NCBI GenBank assembly: GCA_021732995.1
Contig: JAKFWA010000035.1
Coordinates: 35,926 to 99,925 of the forward strand
DNA from: Planctomycetaceae bacterium
Lineage (GTDB): Bacteria; Planctomycetota; Planctomycetia; Planctomycetales; Planctomycetaceae
Direction of reading: 5' to 3'
DNA length: 64,000 nucleotides
Positions 44,941 to 55,004 of the stretch are shown piece by piece. Position 1 is the first letter of the stretch, and the number at the start of each line of letters is the position of its first letter. The notes under the pieces were generated by a model, which was not told the origin of the DNA, did no database searches, and saw only the letters and a list, made by a program, of their open reading frames with translations. Position numbers and translations under genes: made by a program.

Positions 44941-45972
44941 TTAAGCGGCGAAGATCTTCTTCAGACGCGGATCGCTGGTCAGCTCACCTTCCTTTTGCGG
45001 CGTCTCTTTCACCAGACGATCGATCACATGATCGGACGTGATCCCTTCGCTCTGTGCGGCGAAGTTCGTGACGATGCGATGTCGCAGCACGGGCTTGGCC
45101 AAGTCAGCAATGTCTTCTGTTGAGACATGCGTGCGGCCGTGTATCAGAGCTCGAGCCTTGCCGCCGAGCACCAGGAACTGGACGGCTCGGGGACCTGCGC
45201 CCCAACTGAGCCATTCATTCGCGAAGTCGGGCACACCCGGTTCGCCGATACGCGTCTGACGCACGAGGGCCAACGCGTAGTCGACAACGTGATCACTCAC
45301 CGGAACCTGGCGCACCAGTCGCTGCAGGTCCATGATCTCTTCGCCACTCAGTACGGCCTGAATCTCGCAGGGGTTAATGCTCGTAGTCGTCTTCGCAATC
45401 TGACGTTCTTCATTGAAGGTGGGATAGCCCACAAAGACCTTGAACATGAAGCGGTCTTGTTGAGCTTCCGGCAGCGGATAGGTGCCTTCCTGCTCAATGG
45501 GATTCTGAGTTGCCAGCACGAAGAACGGATCGCTGAGCTGGTGCCGCGTCTGTCCAACCGTGACCTGTCGCTCCTGCATGGCTTCCAGCAGCGACGCCTG
45601 CGTCTTCGGAGGCGTGCGGTTGATTTCGTCGGCCAGAATCACGTTGTGAAACAGCGGCCCCTGCAGGAAGCGGAACTCACGCTGCCCCGTCTGTCGATTC
45701 TCTTGAATCACGTCGGTGCCGGTGATGTCCGCAGGCATCAGGTCGGGTGTGAACTGGATGCGGTGAAAGCTCATCGACAGGCTGCGGGCTAGCGTGCTGA
45801 TCAACAACGTCTTCGCGAGCCCCGGCACGCCTTCCAGCAAACAATGCCCGCGGCTGAACATCGCAATCAGCAGGTGATCGATCACGTGGTCCTGACCGAT
45901 GATGACCTTCGCAATCTGCTCGCGAATCTGATTGTAGGCCGTGTTCAGCTTTTCGATGGCTTCGTCGGACAT
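44941..45972 (-). CDS. MoxR-family AAA+ ATPase (343 aa)
   Basis: The ATPase core has Walker A GVPGLAKT (residues 48-55), Walker [10 protein letters not shown] with D115/E116, and the conserved stretch [13 protein letters not shown] between them. The AAA lid region ([17 protein letters not shown]) follows. MoxR ATPases act as chaperones that assemble or activate partner proteins, usually a VWA-domain protein plus a DUF58 protein encoded next door. No VWA or DUF58 gene lies within the window, so the partner is encoded elsewhere or the gene has been separated. The gene lies 79 bases upstream of pdxH on the same strand. Confidence 0.93.
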   Translation of the reverse strand: MSDEAIEKLNTAYNQIREQIAKVIIGQDHVIDHLLIAMFSRGHCLLEGVPGLAKTLLISTLARSLSMSFHRIQFTPDLMPADITGTDVIQENRQTGQREFRFLQGPLFHNVILADEINRTPPKTQASLLEAMQERQVTVGQTRHQLSDPFFVLATQNPIEQEGTYPLPEAQQDRFMFKVFVGYPTFNEERQIAKTTTSINPCEIQAVLSGEEIMDLQRLVRQVPVSDHVVDYALALVRQTRIGEPGVPDFANEWLSWGAGPRAVQFLVLGGKARALIHGRTHVSTEDIADLAKPVLRHRIVTNFAAQSEGITSDHVIDRLVKETPQKEGELTSDPRLKKIFAA

Positions 45973-46549
45973 GTGTTTTTAGTTCCGATTCTTCAAGTGC
46001 ACTGGTTGAGACCCCGTAAGGTCCCTCAAAAGTGGCGTTTTGCGAGACGGAACACAACCGCATTCCGAGTCACACCGCACAACTTGGGTGACGAATAGAT
46101 CGCAGCGTCCCTTGTTGCGTTTCGCTTCGCAATGCGCCTTATTGCTGAGCGAAAGACAACAGTCTCCGCAGTCTCAGGTCCCGACAAGCACCGCCATCTG
46201 CGGGTTGCCCATGACCGAGCTAGTCTCAGGTTTTGGCGTCATTTCAGCAAACCTGCGAGCACAAAAGACCGTATCCGAATTGGACCAATCAGAAGAATCG
46301 AGATCCGAAATACGCCTTCGCCGCGCGGCTGGCATCGCGTTAGCCAATAGCTCTCGCAAATTCCTGTCCATAACCGAATTCAGATCCATTAACCCGATTG
46401 CCCCAGGAAGACGCTTCAGAGGGATGACCCACCCCGTCCGACGATTGACGCTCGTGGACAGACACCAGGGGTTGTCTCAAAATTGATGCTGTGGGCCAGA
46501 GTACGCATCACCACCGCTGGGACGCTGTGGCGATGACTGAGAGGCATTC
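45973..46549. other. 577-bp divergent intergenic region
   Basis: It lies between the MoxR gene (minus strand) and the kinase gene (plus strand). Possible frames on both strands have poor codon use and no recognisable protein. It should hold the promoters of both genes. I see no strong hairpin. Confidence 0.4.
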
Positions 46550-48226
46550 ATGCTGACGCGAGCCTTTGGTCCGTTCAATCTGGAAGAACCGCTGGGTGCG
46601 GGCGGGATGGGCGTGGTCTACCGCGCCATCTACCGCAAGAACGGCCGCATCACGGCGCTCAAGCTGCTGCCGCACCACCTGACGGAAAACAGCCGTCTGG
46701 TCGCGCGCTTCGAGCAGGAGATGCGCATTCTCGAGCGTCTTGATCATCCGCACATCACCAAGTATTACGGTGGCGGAAAGATCCGCGGTCAGCACTTCTA
46801 CGCGATGAAGTTGATGGAAGGCGGCACGCTGGCCGACCTGCTGGAGCGGCGTGGTGCGTTGCCGTGGGAGCAGGTCATCGAGCTCGGTGTTCAGATCTGC
46901 GACGCGCTCGACTGCGCACACAGCAACGGCATCATTCATCGTGACCTGAAGCCCGCGAATCTGTTTCTCGGTGAAGGCAGTGAGCACGAACAACTGGTGC
47001 TGGGCGATTTCGGCATCGCCCGTGACATGGATGGCATGCCGATCACCGCCACCGGTTCGACGGTCGGGACCTATGCCTACATGGCTCCCGAGCAGATCAA
47101 CCTCAAGCAACCCATCACCGCAAAGACAGATCTCTATGCGTTGGGCTGCGTGCTCTTCGAGATGCTGACCGGTCGCACGCCGTTCGTCAGCGAAGCTCCG
47201 AGCGATCTGATGATGCAGCATGTCAATGAGCAACCGCCGTCAGTGCGGACTCTGGCCTATGACTGCCCTGTCTGGCTGGATGACATCGTGCAGCAGTGCC
47301 TGGCCAAGAATCCGCAGGACCGCCCGTACGATGCGGCGATTGTGCGCATGGCTCTGGATGAAGTGCTGACAAAGGTTGCCGAGCAGGTGAGCGTCGCATC
47401 CGATCGCTCGACCGGCGGACCGCGAACGACAACAACCATGGCCGGGTTTAATCCGGATCTGAAGAAGCTGCTGGGACCGAAGAAGAAGAAACGCAAGCTA
47501 TCGACTGGACCGCTGCTGGAACGCACCTGGTTTCTCGCGAGTATTCTGCTGGCGATGTTCGCCGTCGCCGCGTGGGTCGTCTGGCCAGCCAACGAAGACA
47601 AGCTGTTCGCGAAGGCTCAGCCGTACATGGAAAGCGATGACCCGGTGCAGTGGCGCGAAGGCATCGACAAATACCTGCAGCCGATGGTGAACCGCTTTCC
47701 GGACGGCAAGCATGCAGCAGTGGCCAAGGAGTTCATCGAGAAGGCTGAGGTTCAACGCCTGAAGCGTCGCCTGATCAGCAACGCGCGGTTGAATCGCCCG
47801 ACGACGAGCGAGCCCGAACGTCTCTTCATGGAAGCTTGGCGCTTCGAACAATTTGGAGACCGGATCACCGCGCTGGAGAAGTACCGCAGTCTGATGGAGT
47901 TGTTGAAGGACTCGAAGGACCATCAGGACTTTGTGGCGTTGGCAAAGCTGGAGATCTCTGAAATCGAAGCGACTACGGACGCGAAGCTGGATCGGGTTGA
48001 GTTCGTGAACTCATCCCTGGCCAAAGCCGAAGACCTATACGGTCAGGGCAGGCTGCTCGACGCGCGCAAGATCTGGGACAGCGTGGTCACGCTGTATGCC
48101 GCGAACCAGGAGTTGGACCTGCAAGTCCGCTACGCCCGCGCACGCATGAAGGGCGAACCGGTTGATGAGATCGGTTATTCGCCGATCAAGCCGCAACCGA
48201 TCGAGCCCTTGCCGATGGACTCTTGA
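46550..48226 (+). CDS. Transmembrane eukaryotic-like Ser/Thr protein kinase (558 aa)
   Basis: The Hanks-type kinase domain covers residues ~5-275: glycine-rich loop GAGGMGVVY (16-24), ATP-binding K38, catalytic HRDLKPAN with D132, and DFG with D153. YMAPEQ and DLYALGCVLFEML are also present. One membrane helix follows (~326-345). The C-terminal ~200 residues are a helical, TPR-like extracytoplasmic domain. This is the classic membrane sensor-kinase layout of planctomycetes. Substrates may include FHA-domain proteins such as the cyclase encoded 8 kb away, but that link is inference. It is convergent with the small lipoprotein gene, with a shared hairpin between. Confidence 0.94.
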   Translation: MLTRAFGPFNLEEPLGAGGMGVVYRAIYRKNGRITALKLLPHHLTENSRLVARFEQEMRILERLDHPHITKYYGGGKIRGQHFYAMKLMEGGTLADLLERRGALPWEQVIELGVQICDALDCAHSNGIIHRDLKPANLFLGEGSEHEQLVLGDFGIARDMDGMPITATGSTVGTYAYMAPEQINLKQPITAKTDLYALGCVLFEMLTGRTPFVSEAPSDLMMQHVNEQPPSVRTLAYDCPVWLDDIVQQCLAKNPQDRPYDAAIVRMALDEVLTKVAEQVSVASDRSTGGPRTTTTMAGFNPDLKKLLGPKKKKRKLSTGPLLERTWFLASILLAMFAVAAWVVWPANEDKLFAKAQPYMESDDPVQWREGIDKYLQPMVNRFPDGKHAAVAKEFIEKAEVQRLKRRLISNARLNRPTTSEPERLFMEAWRFEQFGDRITALEKYRSLMELLKDSKDHQDFVALAKLEISEIEATTDAKLDRVEFVNSSLAKAEDLYGQGRLLDARKIWDSVVTLYAANQELDLQVRYARARMKGEPVDEIGYSPIKPQPIEPLPMDS

Positions 48227-48282
48227 AGTCGACTTCTAACGGCCTGTTGCAGTGTCAACAGCGACCACTGAAAACGGAGATA

Positions 48283-48320
48283 CCCCTTCGCAACGACTCA
48301 AGATTGAGGCTGCGAAGGGG
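48283..48320. terminator. Bidirectional hairpin between convergent kinase and lipoprotein genes
   Basis: CCCCTTCGCA (48283-48292) pairs perfectly with TGCGAAGGGG (48311-48320). CTCA/TGAG pairing near the loop extends it. There is no clear T-tract on the plus strand; on the minus strand the flank reads TCTCCGTTTT. Its location between convergent stops favours a shared terminator. Confidence 0.6.
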
Positions 48321-48493
48321 TCGTCCCCCCCGGCGACCAGCAAGCAGCGATGCTGCTTACGGCCGCACGATATATTGAGAAGTCGTCGAAGCTGCCCAAG
48401 CCTGAGTCCGCCGCAAGGTCAGGCTGACTCCGCTGGAGCAGCCGCCACGGCATGGAACGTCCGACCAATTTCGCGTCGACGACCGTCTGCCGA

Positions 48494-48742
48494 TTACTCG
48501 AAACCTGGCGTGCCTGGACCTGCACCGCTGGCATCACCATAGCCTTGGTCGAGCTTGTACTTCTCCATGGCCTGAACCGTGTTCGTCAGTTTGAATTCAG
48601 GTCCGGCCGGGAAGTACTGCACGTCGTCGCGGAGGTAGTAGGCCGATGGCAGTGTCTGACCGCCGACGGTCGACTGACAGCCGGTCAATGCTCCACAGAG
48701 ACCGAACGCACCCAGAATGGTCAAAGACAGCTTGCGCACCAT
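48494..48742 (-). CDS. Small lipoprotein (82 aa)
   Basis: I chose the ATG at 48742 because GAGG lies just upstream and the leader MVRKLSLTILGAFGLCGALTGC ends in a perfect lipobox (LTGC, C22). The mature ~60 residues (for example YYLRDDVQYFPAGPEF and AMEKYKLDQGYGD) show no known domain; the G/P-rich tail ends at the stop. A longer frame to 48850 exists but loses the signal peptide. I see no conserved catalytic residue. It is probably an envelope lipoprotein of unknown role. Confidence 0.72.
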   Translation of the reverse strand: MVRKLSLTILGAFGLCGALTGCQSTVGGQTLPSAYYLRDDVQYFPAGPEFKLTNTVQAMEKYKLDQGYGDASGAGPGTPGFE

Positions 48743-49189
48743 GATCGCCTCATGCGGAACGATTGTCTGTTTGCACCCGCCAATGAGCTGAGAGACGCCA
48801 TCCTGCGTGCGTTTCCAGCGCGGGCCGACAAGTTCATCGGCATTTTCCAACCGTCAACTTCGGCAAATTCGGCACAACCAGCAAAGTTTGACAGAGACTT
48901 TGACGAATGACTGACGGAGAAACCGCAATGCATTTCCAGGAAACGACTTAAGAGTGATTTGCCGCAAATCGATCACCGCGCTGGTAACGAAGTCTCCCCC
49001 TCGAACGAGCTGCTTGCAGTTCGCATGGGTTCTGCGGGCACTCAGGTTCGAATGCTCCGCAAACGTAGGGATCGCACTTCGAATTCCGTCCGATCGGACA
49101 TCGCGAATTTGGCGCGGCACGGAGATTTCGCAACGCTTAACCCTTCAGCCCTTGAGGCTTCATTCCACTGGTTCACGGCAGCGACGGAC
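48743..49189. other. 447-bp divergent intergenic region
   Basis: It separates the small lipoprotein gene (minus strand) from the DUF1549 gene (plus strand). A reading frame from 48959 runs into the DUF1549 gene but has no signal peptide until the Met at 49190, so I treat 48743-49189 as non-coding. No RNA gene or strong hairpin is seen. Confidence 0.45.
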
Positions 49190-52100
49190 ATGATGCAGCA
49201 TCTGCGACACCTGCTTGTGCTTCTGATGGTCAGCGTGCTGATGAGCGCAATCGAGACCGTTCGCGCTGACGATCGCGCTCAACTGGAGTTCTTCGAGAAG
49301 CGCATCCGACCCGTGCTGATCGAGCGGTGTTATCAGTGCCATTCCGCGTTGTCGAAGGAATTGAAGGGCGGCTTGCATGTCGATCATCGCGAAGGACTCC
49401 GCAAGGGCGGCGAATCGGGTGCGGCTGTTGTGCCGGGGCGGCCCCAAGAGAGTTTGCTGATCAGCGCTTTGAAGCACGAAGACTTTCAGATGCCGCCTGA
49501 TGAACGTCTCTCGGCGCGAGTGATTGCGGACTTCGAACAATGGATCGCCAGTGGTGCGATCGATCCCCGCGAAACACCGGCGTCGGCAACTCAGGCGGTG
49601 CAGCAGGCCAAAGCGGCGCAATGGGATCAACTCAGCCGCTGGTGGAGTTTTCAACCGCTCGATCTGGATACTTCAACCCCCGCACTGAAGCCGGAAGCAA
49701 ACGCCGCGAAGATTGATGAGTTCATCCAGCAGCGACTGACCGAACAGCAACTTCAGCGAGCACCGCGAGCCGACCAGCGGACGCTGGTTCGTCGGCTGAG
49801 CTTCGCGTTAACGGGTCTGCCCCCAGCAGCAGAAGACGTCGCGGCCTATGCGGCGGACTCGCAAGCGGACGCCTGGACGCGGCTCGTTGATCGCCAGTTG
49901 AACTCGCCGCATTTCGGTGAACGCTGGGCCCGACACTGGATGGACGTCGTGCGGTACTCGGACACCTACGGCTACGAATGGGACATCCCCGCAAAGGGCG
50001 CCTGGCGCTATCGCGACTACCTGACGCGAGCGTTCAATCAGGATGTCTCGTTTCAGCAACTGGTGCAGGAACAGATCGCGGGCGATCAACTGGAGCAACC
50101 GCGGCTCAACGCGGCGGACGCGATCAACGAATCTCTGATCGGCACGATGTTCTTCCAGATGGGTGAGAAGCGGCACGGCGACAGTTCTGAATTCGACGGC
50201 ATCCATCAGGAGATGCTCGACAACAAGATCGATGCGTTTTCGAAGGCATTTCAGGGGCTGACGATTTCGTGTGCGCGGTGTCACGACCACAAGCTCGATC
50301 CCATCCTGCAGGATGAGTACTACGCACTCGGCGGGATCTTCATGAGTTCGCGCTGGGTGTCGAACACGGTCGATCTGCCCGAGCGTCACGCGCGACAGCG
50401 AGCCGAGTTGTCGGCGATCAAGGCTCAAATGCGGACTCTGCTGGCGCAAGTCTGGCAGGCCGATCTGCAACAGCTCGACGCCGCGAAACTCGACAAACTG
50501 GTGGCGAGTTTCGGTGAGAAGTCACCGCCCATTGAAGAAGTGCTGCACGCCTGGTGGAAGGTCCGTAAGACGGATGCGGCAACACCGACGGCTGATATCT
50601 GGAAGGCCGTCGCTGCGAACTATCAAACAGAACGCGAGAAACGCACGCGAGAGAACGGTGGCCACTTCGGCGTCGTGGCAGACTTCCGTAAGGGCGTGCC
50701 GGCCGGTTGGTCGGTCGATGGTGTCGGTGTAAATCACATCGTGCCGTGCGGCGACTTCACGGTCGCGCTGGAAGGCGACAAAGCGGTCGGACAGATCCTG
50801 CATGGTGGTTTGGTGACTCACTCCGATTCGCCGCGCATGAATGGCGCGGTGCGAACGCCGTGGCTCAATACGCTCGAACCGGGACATCTGAGTGTTGAGC
50901 TGGCCGGTGGTGATTTCGCGGCGCGGCGAGCGGTCATTGACAATGCGTTCCTGACCGAAAAGCAGCAGTACATCAACAACCGGCATCCGCAATGGGTGCG
51001 GCTTGATACCTACGGCAACATGCGCGAGCGGCACATCTATCTGGAGTTCGCGACCAAGACGAGCAACCCGAACTTTCCGCCGCGAGTGGGTTTGGGAGGA
51101 GCCTGCAGCGAAGCTCAAGCGGCGGATCCGCGGAGCTGGTTCGCGATCTCGCGCGTGGTACGACATCAGGCACCGTTCAGTCCGTTCGATGAGCTGACGC
51201 GTTTCAACGGGCTGGTGAACGGTGACCCCTTGGCGGACGCGGAATCGCTCGGAGCACGCTACCGACAGTGGCTGGCCAGTTCGATTGATACCTGGAGCAA
51301 AGGTGCCGCGACGGACGATGACGTGCGGCTCATCAACTGGATGCTCGACGTGGGCGTGCTCAGCAACGCAGCGAACTCGAAAGACACGGGCGAGACGCAG
51401 AAGGCGCTGGTTGATCTGGTGACACGCTACCGAACACTTGAACGCGATCTGCCGGAGCCTTGGACAGTCAACGGCATGCGGGATGTTGATCCCGCGTTTG
51501 ATTACCCGCTGCATGAGCGCGGCGACTACGACAAGCTCGCAGCGCTGGTGCCGCGCGGTTACCTGCGGCTGATCAGCAACTCATCGAATCGCACCGGACT
51601 GTTCGCGCCGGCGAGCTCGGGGCAGGCATCCGTGGCCGCTGATGCGCATCAGATTCGTGATCAGCGCAGCGGACGATTGGAACTCGCGCGGCGCATTGCG
51701 AGCAATTCCAATCCGCTGACGGCGCGTGTGTTTGTGAACCGCGTTTGGCAGTCGTTGTTCGGGACGGGTCTGGTGGCAACCACCAGCGACTTTGGACACC
51801 TCGGCGAACGCCCCTCGCATCCAGAACTGCTGGATCATCTCGCGCGGCAGTTCATCGCCGATGGCTGGTCGCTGAAGCGGCTCGTCCGTGCCATCGTGCT
51901 GACGGAAGCCTGGCAGCAAGGCGGTCAGGTTAGCGAAGCAGCCCTGACTGCTGATCCTGCCAACCGGTCGCTGCATCACTTCTCGTTGAGACGACTCGAA
52001 GCGGAAGCGATCCGCGATGCGATGCTGGCGACGTCGGGCGAACTGGACCTCACGCTGTTCGGTCCGCCGATCAACCCGCATCGACAAAGCGAGGACGACC

Positions 52101-52546
52101 AGAAGCGATTGTTCTCAGGCCCGCTGAACGGCAACGGTCGCCGGTCGATCTACACCAAGCTGACCATCATGGAGCCGCCGCGACTGCTGGCGCTGTTCAA
52201 TCAGCCGCCGCCGAAGATTCCGACTGGTACGCGCGATGTCACCAACACGCCGGCTCAGTCGTTGGCGTTGCTCAACGATCCCTTCGTGAAGCAGCAGGCC
52301 GAGGTGTGGGCTCGCAAGCTGATTGCTCAGCCGCACGGTTCGGTCGCGGCCCGCGTCCACGCCATGTTCCTCGCCGCGTACGGTCGGCTTCCTGCGTCGA
52401 GTGAAACCAGCCGCTGGGAAGAGTCCATTCGGGAACTCACTCAGTTGCATCAGGTGGGAGCGGACCAAGTGCTCCAATCGCACCCCGTCTGGCTGGACGT
52501 CGCCCACGCGATTTTCAACACGAAGGAATTTATCTACGTGCGTTAG
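49190..52546 (+). CDS. DUF1549/DUF1553 planctomycete cytochrome-C-like protein (1,118 aa)
   Basis: The first Met of MMQHLRHLLVLLMVSVLM begins a signal peptide. A cytochrome-like domain follows, with haem motif CYQCH at C47 and the LKGGLHVDHREGLRKGG stretch typical of PSCyt1. DUF1549 comes next (~190-400, with GLPPAAEDVAAY, HFGERWARHWMDVVRY and a second CARCH site at C361). A less conserved middle section leads to DUF1553 (~820-1100, ARVFVNRVWQSLFGTGLV, SDFGHLGERPSHPELLDHLA). These proteins are a hallmark of planctomycetes and verrucomicrobia and are often linked to polysaccharide or sulfated-glycan use, but their reaction is unknown. No neighbouring sulfatase is present. Confidence 0.9.
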   Translation: MMQHLRHLLVLLMVSVLMSAIETVRADDRAQLEFFEKRIRPVLIERCYQCHSALSKELKGGLHVDHREGLRKGGESGAAVVPGRPQESLLISALKHEDFQMPPDERLSARVIADFEQWIASGAIDPRETPASATQAVQQAKAAQWDQLSRWWSFQPLDLDTSTPALKPEANAAKIDEFIQQRLTEQQLQRAPRADQRTLVRRLSFALTGLPPAAEDVAAYAADSQADAWTRLVDRQLNSPHFGERWARHWMDVVRYSDTYGYEWDIPAKGAWRYRDYLTRAFNQDVSFQQLVQEQIAGDQLEQPRLNAADAINESLIGTMFFQMGEKRHGDSSEFDGIHQEMLDNKIDAFSKAFQGLTISCARCHDHKLDPILQDEYYALGGIFMSSRWVSNTVDLPERHARQRAELSAIKAQMRTLLAQVWQADLQQLDAAKLDKLVASFGEKSPPIEEVLHAWWKVRKTDAATPTADIWKAVAANYQTEREKRTRENGGHFGVVADFRKGVPAGWSVDGVGVNHIVPCGDFTVALEGDKAVGQILHGGLVTHSDSPRMNGAVRTPWLNTLEPGHLSVELAGGDFAARRAVIDNAFLTEKQQYINNRHPQWVRLDTYGNMRERHIYLEFATKTSNPNFPPRVGLGGACSEAQAADPRSWFAISRVVRHQAPFSPFDELTRFNGLVNGDPLADAESLGARYRQWLASSIDTWSKGAATDDDVRLINWMLDVGVLSNAANSKDTGETQKALVDLVTRYRTLERDLPEPWTVNGMRDVDPAFDYPLHERGDYDKLAALVPRGYLRLISNSSNRTGLFAPASSGQASVAADAHQIRDQRSGRLELARRIASNSNPLTARVFVNRVWQSLFGTGLVATTSDFGHLGERPSHPELLDHLARQFIADGWSLKRLVRAIVLTEAWQQGGQVSEAALTADPANRSLHHFSLRRLEAEAIRDAMLATSGELDLTLFGPPINPHRQSEDDQKRLFSGPLNGNGRRSIYTKLTIMEPPRLLALFNQPPPKIPTGTRDVTNTPAQSLALLNDPFVKQQAEVWARKLIAQPHGSVAARVHAMFLAAYGRLPASSETSRWEESIRELTQLHQVGADQVLQSHPVWLDVAHAIFNTKEFIYVR

Positions 52547-52780
52547 GCCCCGGAAAGACTCCAACTGTCCGGCGAATCTTGCCGAAAAGTGCCGAAAATG
52601 TCCGTCGGTGTTTCATTCTTCCGGTTTTGGTGCGGCAGAGTTTGAATCGCGTCTTGTTGAGATTTCGACAATCGAAATAGAGTCTCCAGTTGCCGGCGTC
52701 GTCGCGAGGGATCGCGGGCGTCGGCCCGTGAATTCATCAGGAACTCAAGAGCGATCGCTCTTTTAATAGCAGGCTTGGAC

Positions 52781-53986
52781 ATGGACGTTCGACGGCTGCA
52801 ACTGCTGTTGGCCTACGGGGCCCTGATCTTCGTGCCGTGGCCGAGTCTCCGGCCGTTTGAGTTCAGCCTCACTTTTGGTGACGTGTTCCTGATCGGCGCG
52901 GTGTTGCTGAACGCCGACCAGCTCTTTCAGTTGCGACCCTTTCAGGTTCCGCTGCTTCTGTCGTTTCCCTTCGTCCTGATTTCGCAAGTCATGGACCCCG
53001 ATGGGGGAATCGTTGAGATCATGCAGACGATCTACATCTTTGGTGTCCTGTTGCCGTTCGGTCATCTGGCTTTTGCCAATATGGAACCTAAAACATTCCT
53101 GTCAGTGTTTTTGAGTGCTCAGGGCGTAAGCTGCAGCGTGGCCGTGTTGCAGATGCTCGGTGTCGTCGGACCGATCGGACAGCAGTTGTTGTGGGAGACT
53201 CGCGAAGCCACTCGTGCTGCGGGCCTTAACATGTCCTGCAGCGGTTTGTGTATGTGCCTCACATCGCTGTTCTGCCTGCTGCCTTATTTGTCGAGCTATC
53301 GGCAGCGAGTGTTTCTGCTGTGCATCATCGGCATGGGTATGTTGGCGACCCTGGCGAAGTCAACGATCTTCGCGATCCCGGCGTTGTTCTTCTTTCTGGT
53401 GTGGGAGCCAAATCGTAATCGAGTGCTGACCGCGATGGGGATCATTGCGGTTGCTGCCGGAGGAGCATGGGCTTTTTCGGCCGACATTCAGAATAGCGTG
53501 GCTTCAGTTTATGACAGTGTCTTTTACCGGGTGGAGAACGCCGAGTTTTCCGTTTACGAACGTATGTCGACGCTGAACTATGCGCTGGGCCAAATCTCCA
53601 ACTGTGTAGTCGTCGGCTTGGGGTACAACGGCACGTCCATCACCCTGACTCAGCACCTCAACAACACAGTGCACGTTTACCACGTTGGCCTGATTCTGAT
53701 CGGTGGCATGGTTTGCACGGCGTTCCATTACTGGGGCTACTTCCTGATGATGAAGGAAGCTCTCGGCCTGCGCCAGCCCGCGATTATTATCGTCATCCTC
53801 TCGCACTGGTTGTCGGTGTGTACGATGACCGTGCTGATGCACTCGTTTCAGTACACGCCCTACCTGATGTGCGGCGCGATTCTGAATTATTGCGCGATGG
53901 AGCATGAACGCCGTCAGCGGTTGCCAAAACAGAAGTCGCAAGCCAAACCGGTTAAGGCAACGCTACCGTCTGCGCGAGCAGCGTAG
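52781..53986 (+). CDS. O-antigen ligase/polymerase-like membrane protein (401 aa)
   Basis: The protein has about ten hydrophobic segments with a long loop in the C-terminal half (~240-290). An EYERMSTLNYALGQI-like piece and GLGYNGTSITLTQHLNNTVHVYHVGLILIGG resemble the WaaL/Wzy O-antigen ligase/polymerase family. Such enzymes join or polymerise surface polysaccharides on undecaprenyl-PP or lipid A carriers. The start is ATG at 52781 or an in-frame TTG at 52775. The gene stands alone, with no other glycan-assembly genes adjacent. The family assignment is moderate. Confidence 0.7.
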   Translation: MDVRRLQLLLAYGALIFVPWPSLRPFEFSLTFGDVFLIGAVLLNADQLFQLRPFQVPLLLSFPFVLISQVMDPDGGIVEIMQTIYIFGVLLPFGHLAFANMEPKTFLSVFLSAQGVSCSVAVLQMLGVVGPIGQQLLWETREATRAAGLNMSCSGLCMCLTSLFCLLPYLSSYRQRVFLLCIIGMGMLATLAKSTIFAIPALFFFLVWEPNRNRVLTAMGIIAVAAGGAWAFSADIQNSVASVYDSVFYRVENAEFSVYERMSTLNYALGQISNCVVVGLGYNGTSITLTQHLNNTVHVYHVGLILIGGMVCTAFHYWGYFLMMKEALGLRQPAIIIVILSHWLSVCTMTVLMHSFQYTPYLMCGAILNYCAMEHERRQRLPKQKSQAKPVKATLPSARAA

Positions 53987-54001
53987 TTCAGTCGACCGCA
54001 T

Positions 54002-54952
54002 TCAGACGAAGAAGTAGACGCGTTCGGCCGTCTTGCGCAGCAGCCACTGCTTGTCTTCGGCCGAGAGGAAATCGGCCCGATCACGGATCAGGGCGATAGA
54101 GGCACCGTAGTTGTTGCCTCCCTGGATCTGATACGGGCTGTCGCTGGCCCACATCAGACGCTGCGGACCGAAGCACTCCAGCAGCTTCTTGATCATCGGC
54201 AGCAGATCCAGGTAGGGAGGCGTCTTGCGTCCCAAAGCGTAGTAAGCCGAGATCTTTACGTTCGTGTGCTTGTGGCGAGCCAGCTTGCAGAGGTTTGCCA
54301 AGTCCGCGTCGCGCATCTGACCATCCACGCCAATACGGGCGAAGTGGTCAATGACGACTGGCGTTTCGGGATACTTCTGGCACATGGCATCAACTCCCGG
54401 CAGATGATCGGGATTGATCAGCGGGCACATGGCCTGACGAGTCTCAGCGGCCGTCTTCCACATTTCGTTCATGCCGGCGTTGTCGAGCCACTGCTCCTGC
54501 ATGTCCTTGTGGATGAATGGGGTGATGCGGAAGCCGGTGACGCCGAGCTTCAGCAGCCGCTTCATCTCCGCACCGGGCGCTGGCTTGCGATCATCCACCA
54601 TTCCAACGACCCGGAACCGCTGCGGGTGCTTCTTCACGGCATCCGTCAGGTAGGTGTTGTCGAAGAGATGAAACAACGAATGTTGAATCAGAACCACTCG
54701 GCCCACGCCTTCAGGCAGAGCAATCGACAGCAGGTCGCTGTCGTCAAAACGCGGAGGATCCAGTTGCTGCTTCGTCACACCCGGCGCCAGCGGGTACTTC
54801 TCGCCGTCAGCAGGCCAGATGTGCGAATGAGCGTCGATCCACGGAGTCTTTTCCAGATCGTCGGCAGCTTGAGCTAGCATGGTTCCCATTCCTAACACCG
54901 CGACGCCGGCAACCAGTGCTTCACGTCGAGTGACTTCGAGCGATTCATGCAT
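54002..54952 (-). CDS. Exported amidohydrolase-family (TIM-barrel) protein (316 aa)
   Basis: The ATG at 54952 (AGGAAT upstream) yields a leader with TRREALVAGVAVLGMG, which looks like a Tat signal (twin Arg, then hydrophobic). Catalytic-type motifs include WIDAHSHIWP with H42-x-H44, VIDHFARIGVDG in the middle and MWASDSPY near the end. These match the amidohydrolase 2 family (PF04909). That family holds decarboxylases and hydrolases of lactones or aromatics; the substrate here is unknown. It follows the DUF1080 gene on the same strand after ~50 bases, likely one transcript. Confidence 0.88.
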   Translation of the reverse strand: MHESLEVTRREALVAGVAVLGMGTMLAQAADDLEKTPWIDAHSHIWPADGEKYPLAPGVTKQQLDPPRFDDSDLLSIALPEGVGRVVLIQHSLFHLFDNTYLTDAVKKHPQRFRVVGMVDDRKPAPGAEMKRLLKLGVTGFRITPFIHKDMQEQWLDNAGMNEMWKTAAETRQAMCPLINPDHLPGVDAMCQKYPETPVVIDHFARIGVDGQMRDADLANLCKLARHKHTNVKISAYYALGRKTPPYLDLLPMIKKLLECFGPQRLMWASDSPYQIQGGNNYGASIALIRDRADFLSAEDKQWLLRKTAERVYFFV

Positions 54953-55004
54953 CGTGCAGATTCCTGTGAGAAGGACGGGAGCGCTCAAGGATCAGTTGTG
55001 AGAA

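Noticed and set aside
46040..46486. 148-codon ORF between the MoxR and kinase genes
   Set aside because: No ribosome-binding site, no domain and poor codon use; more likely non-coding.
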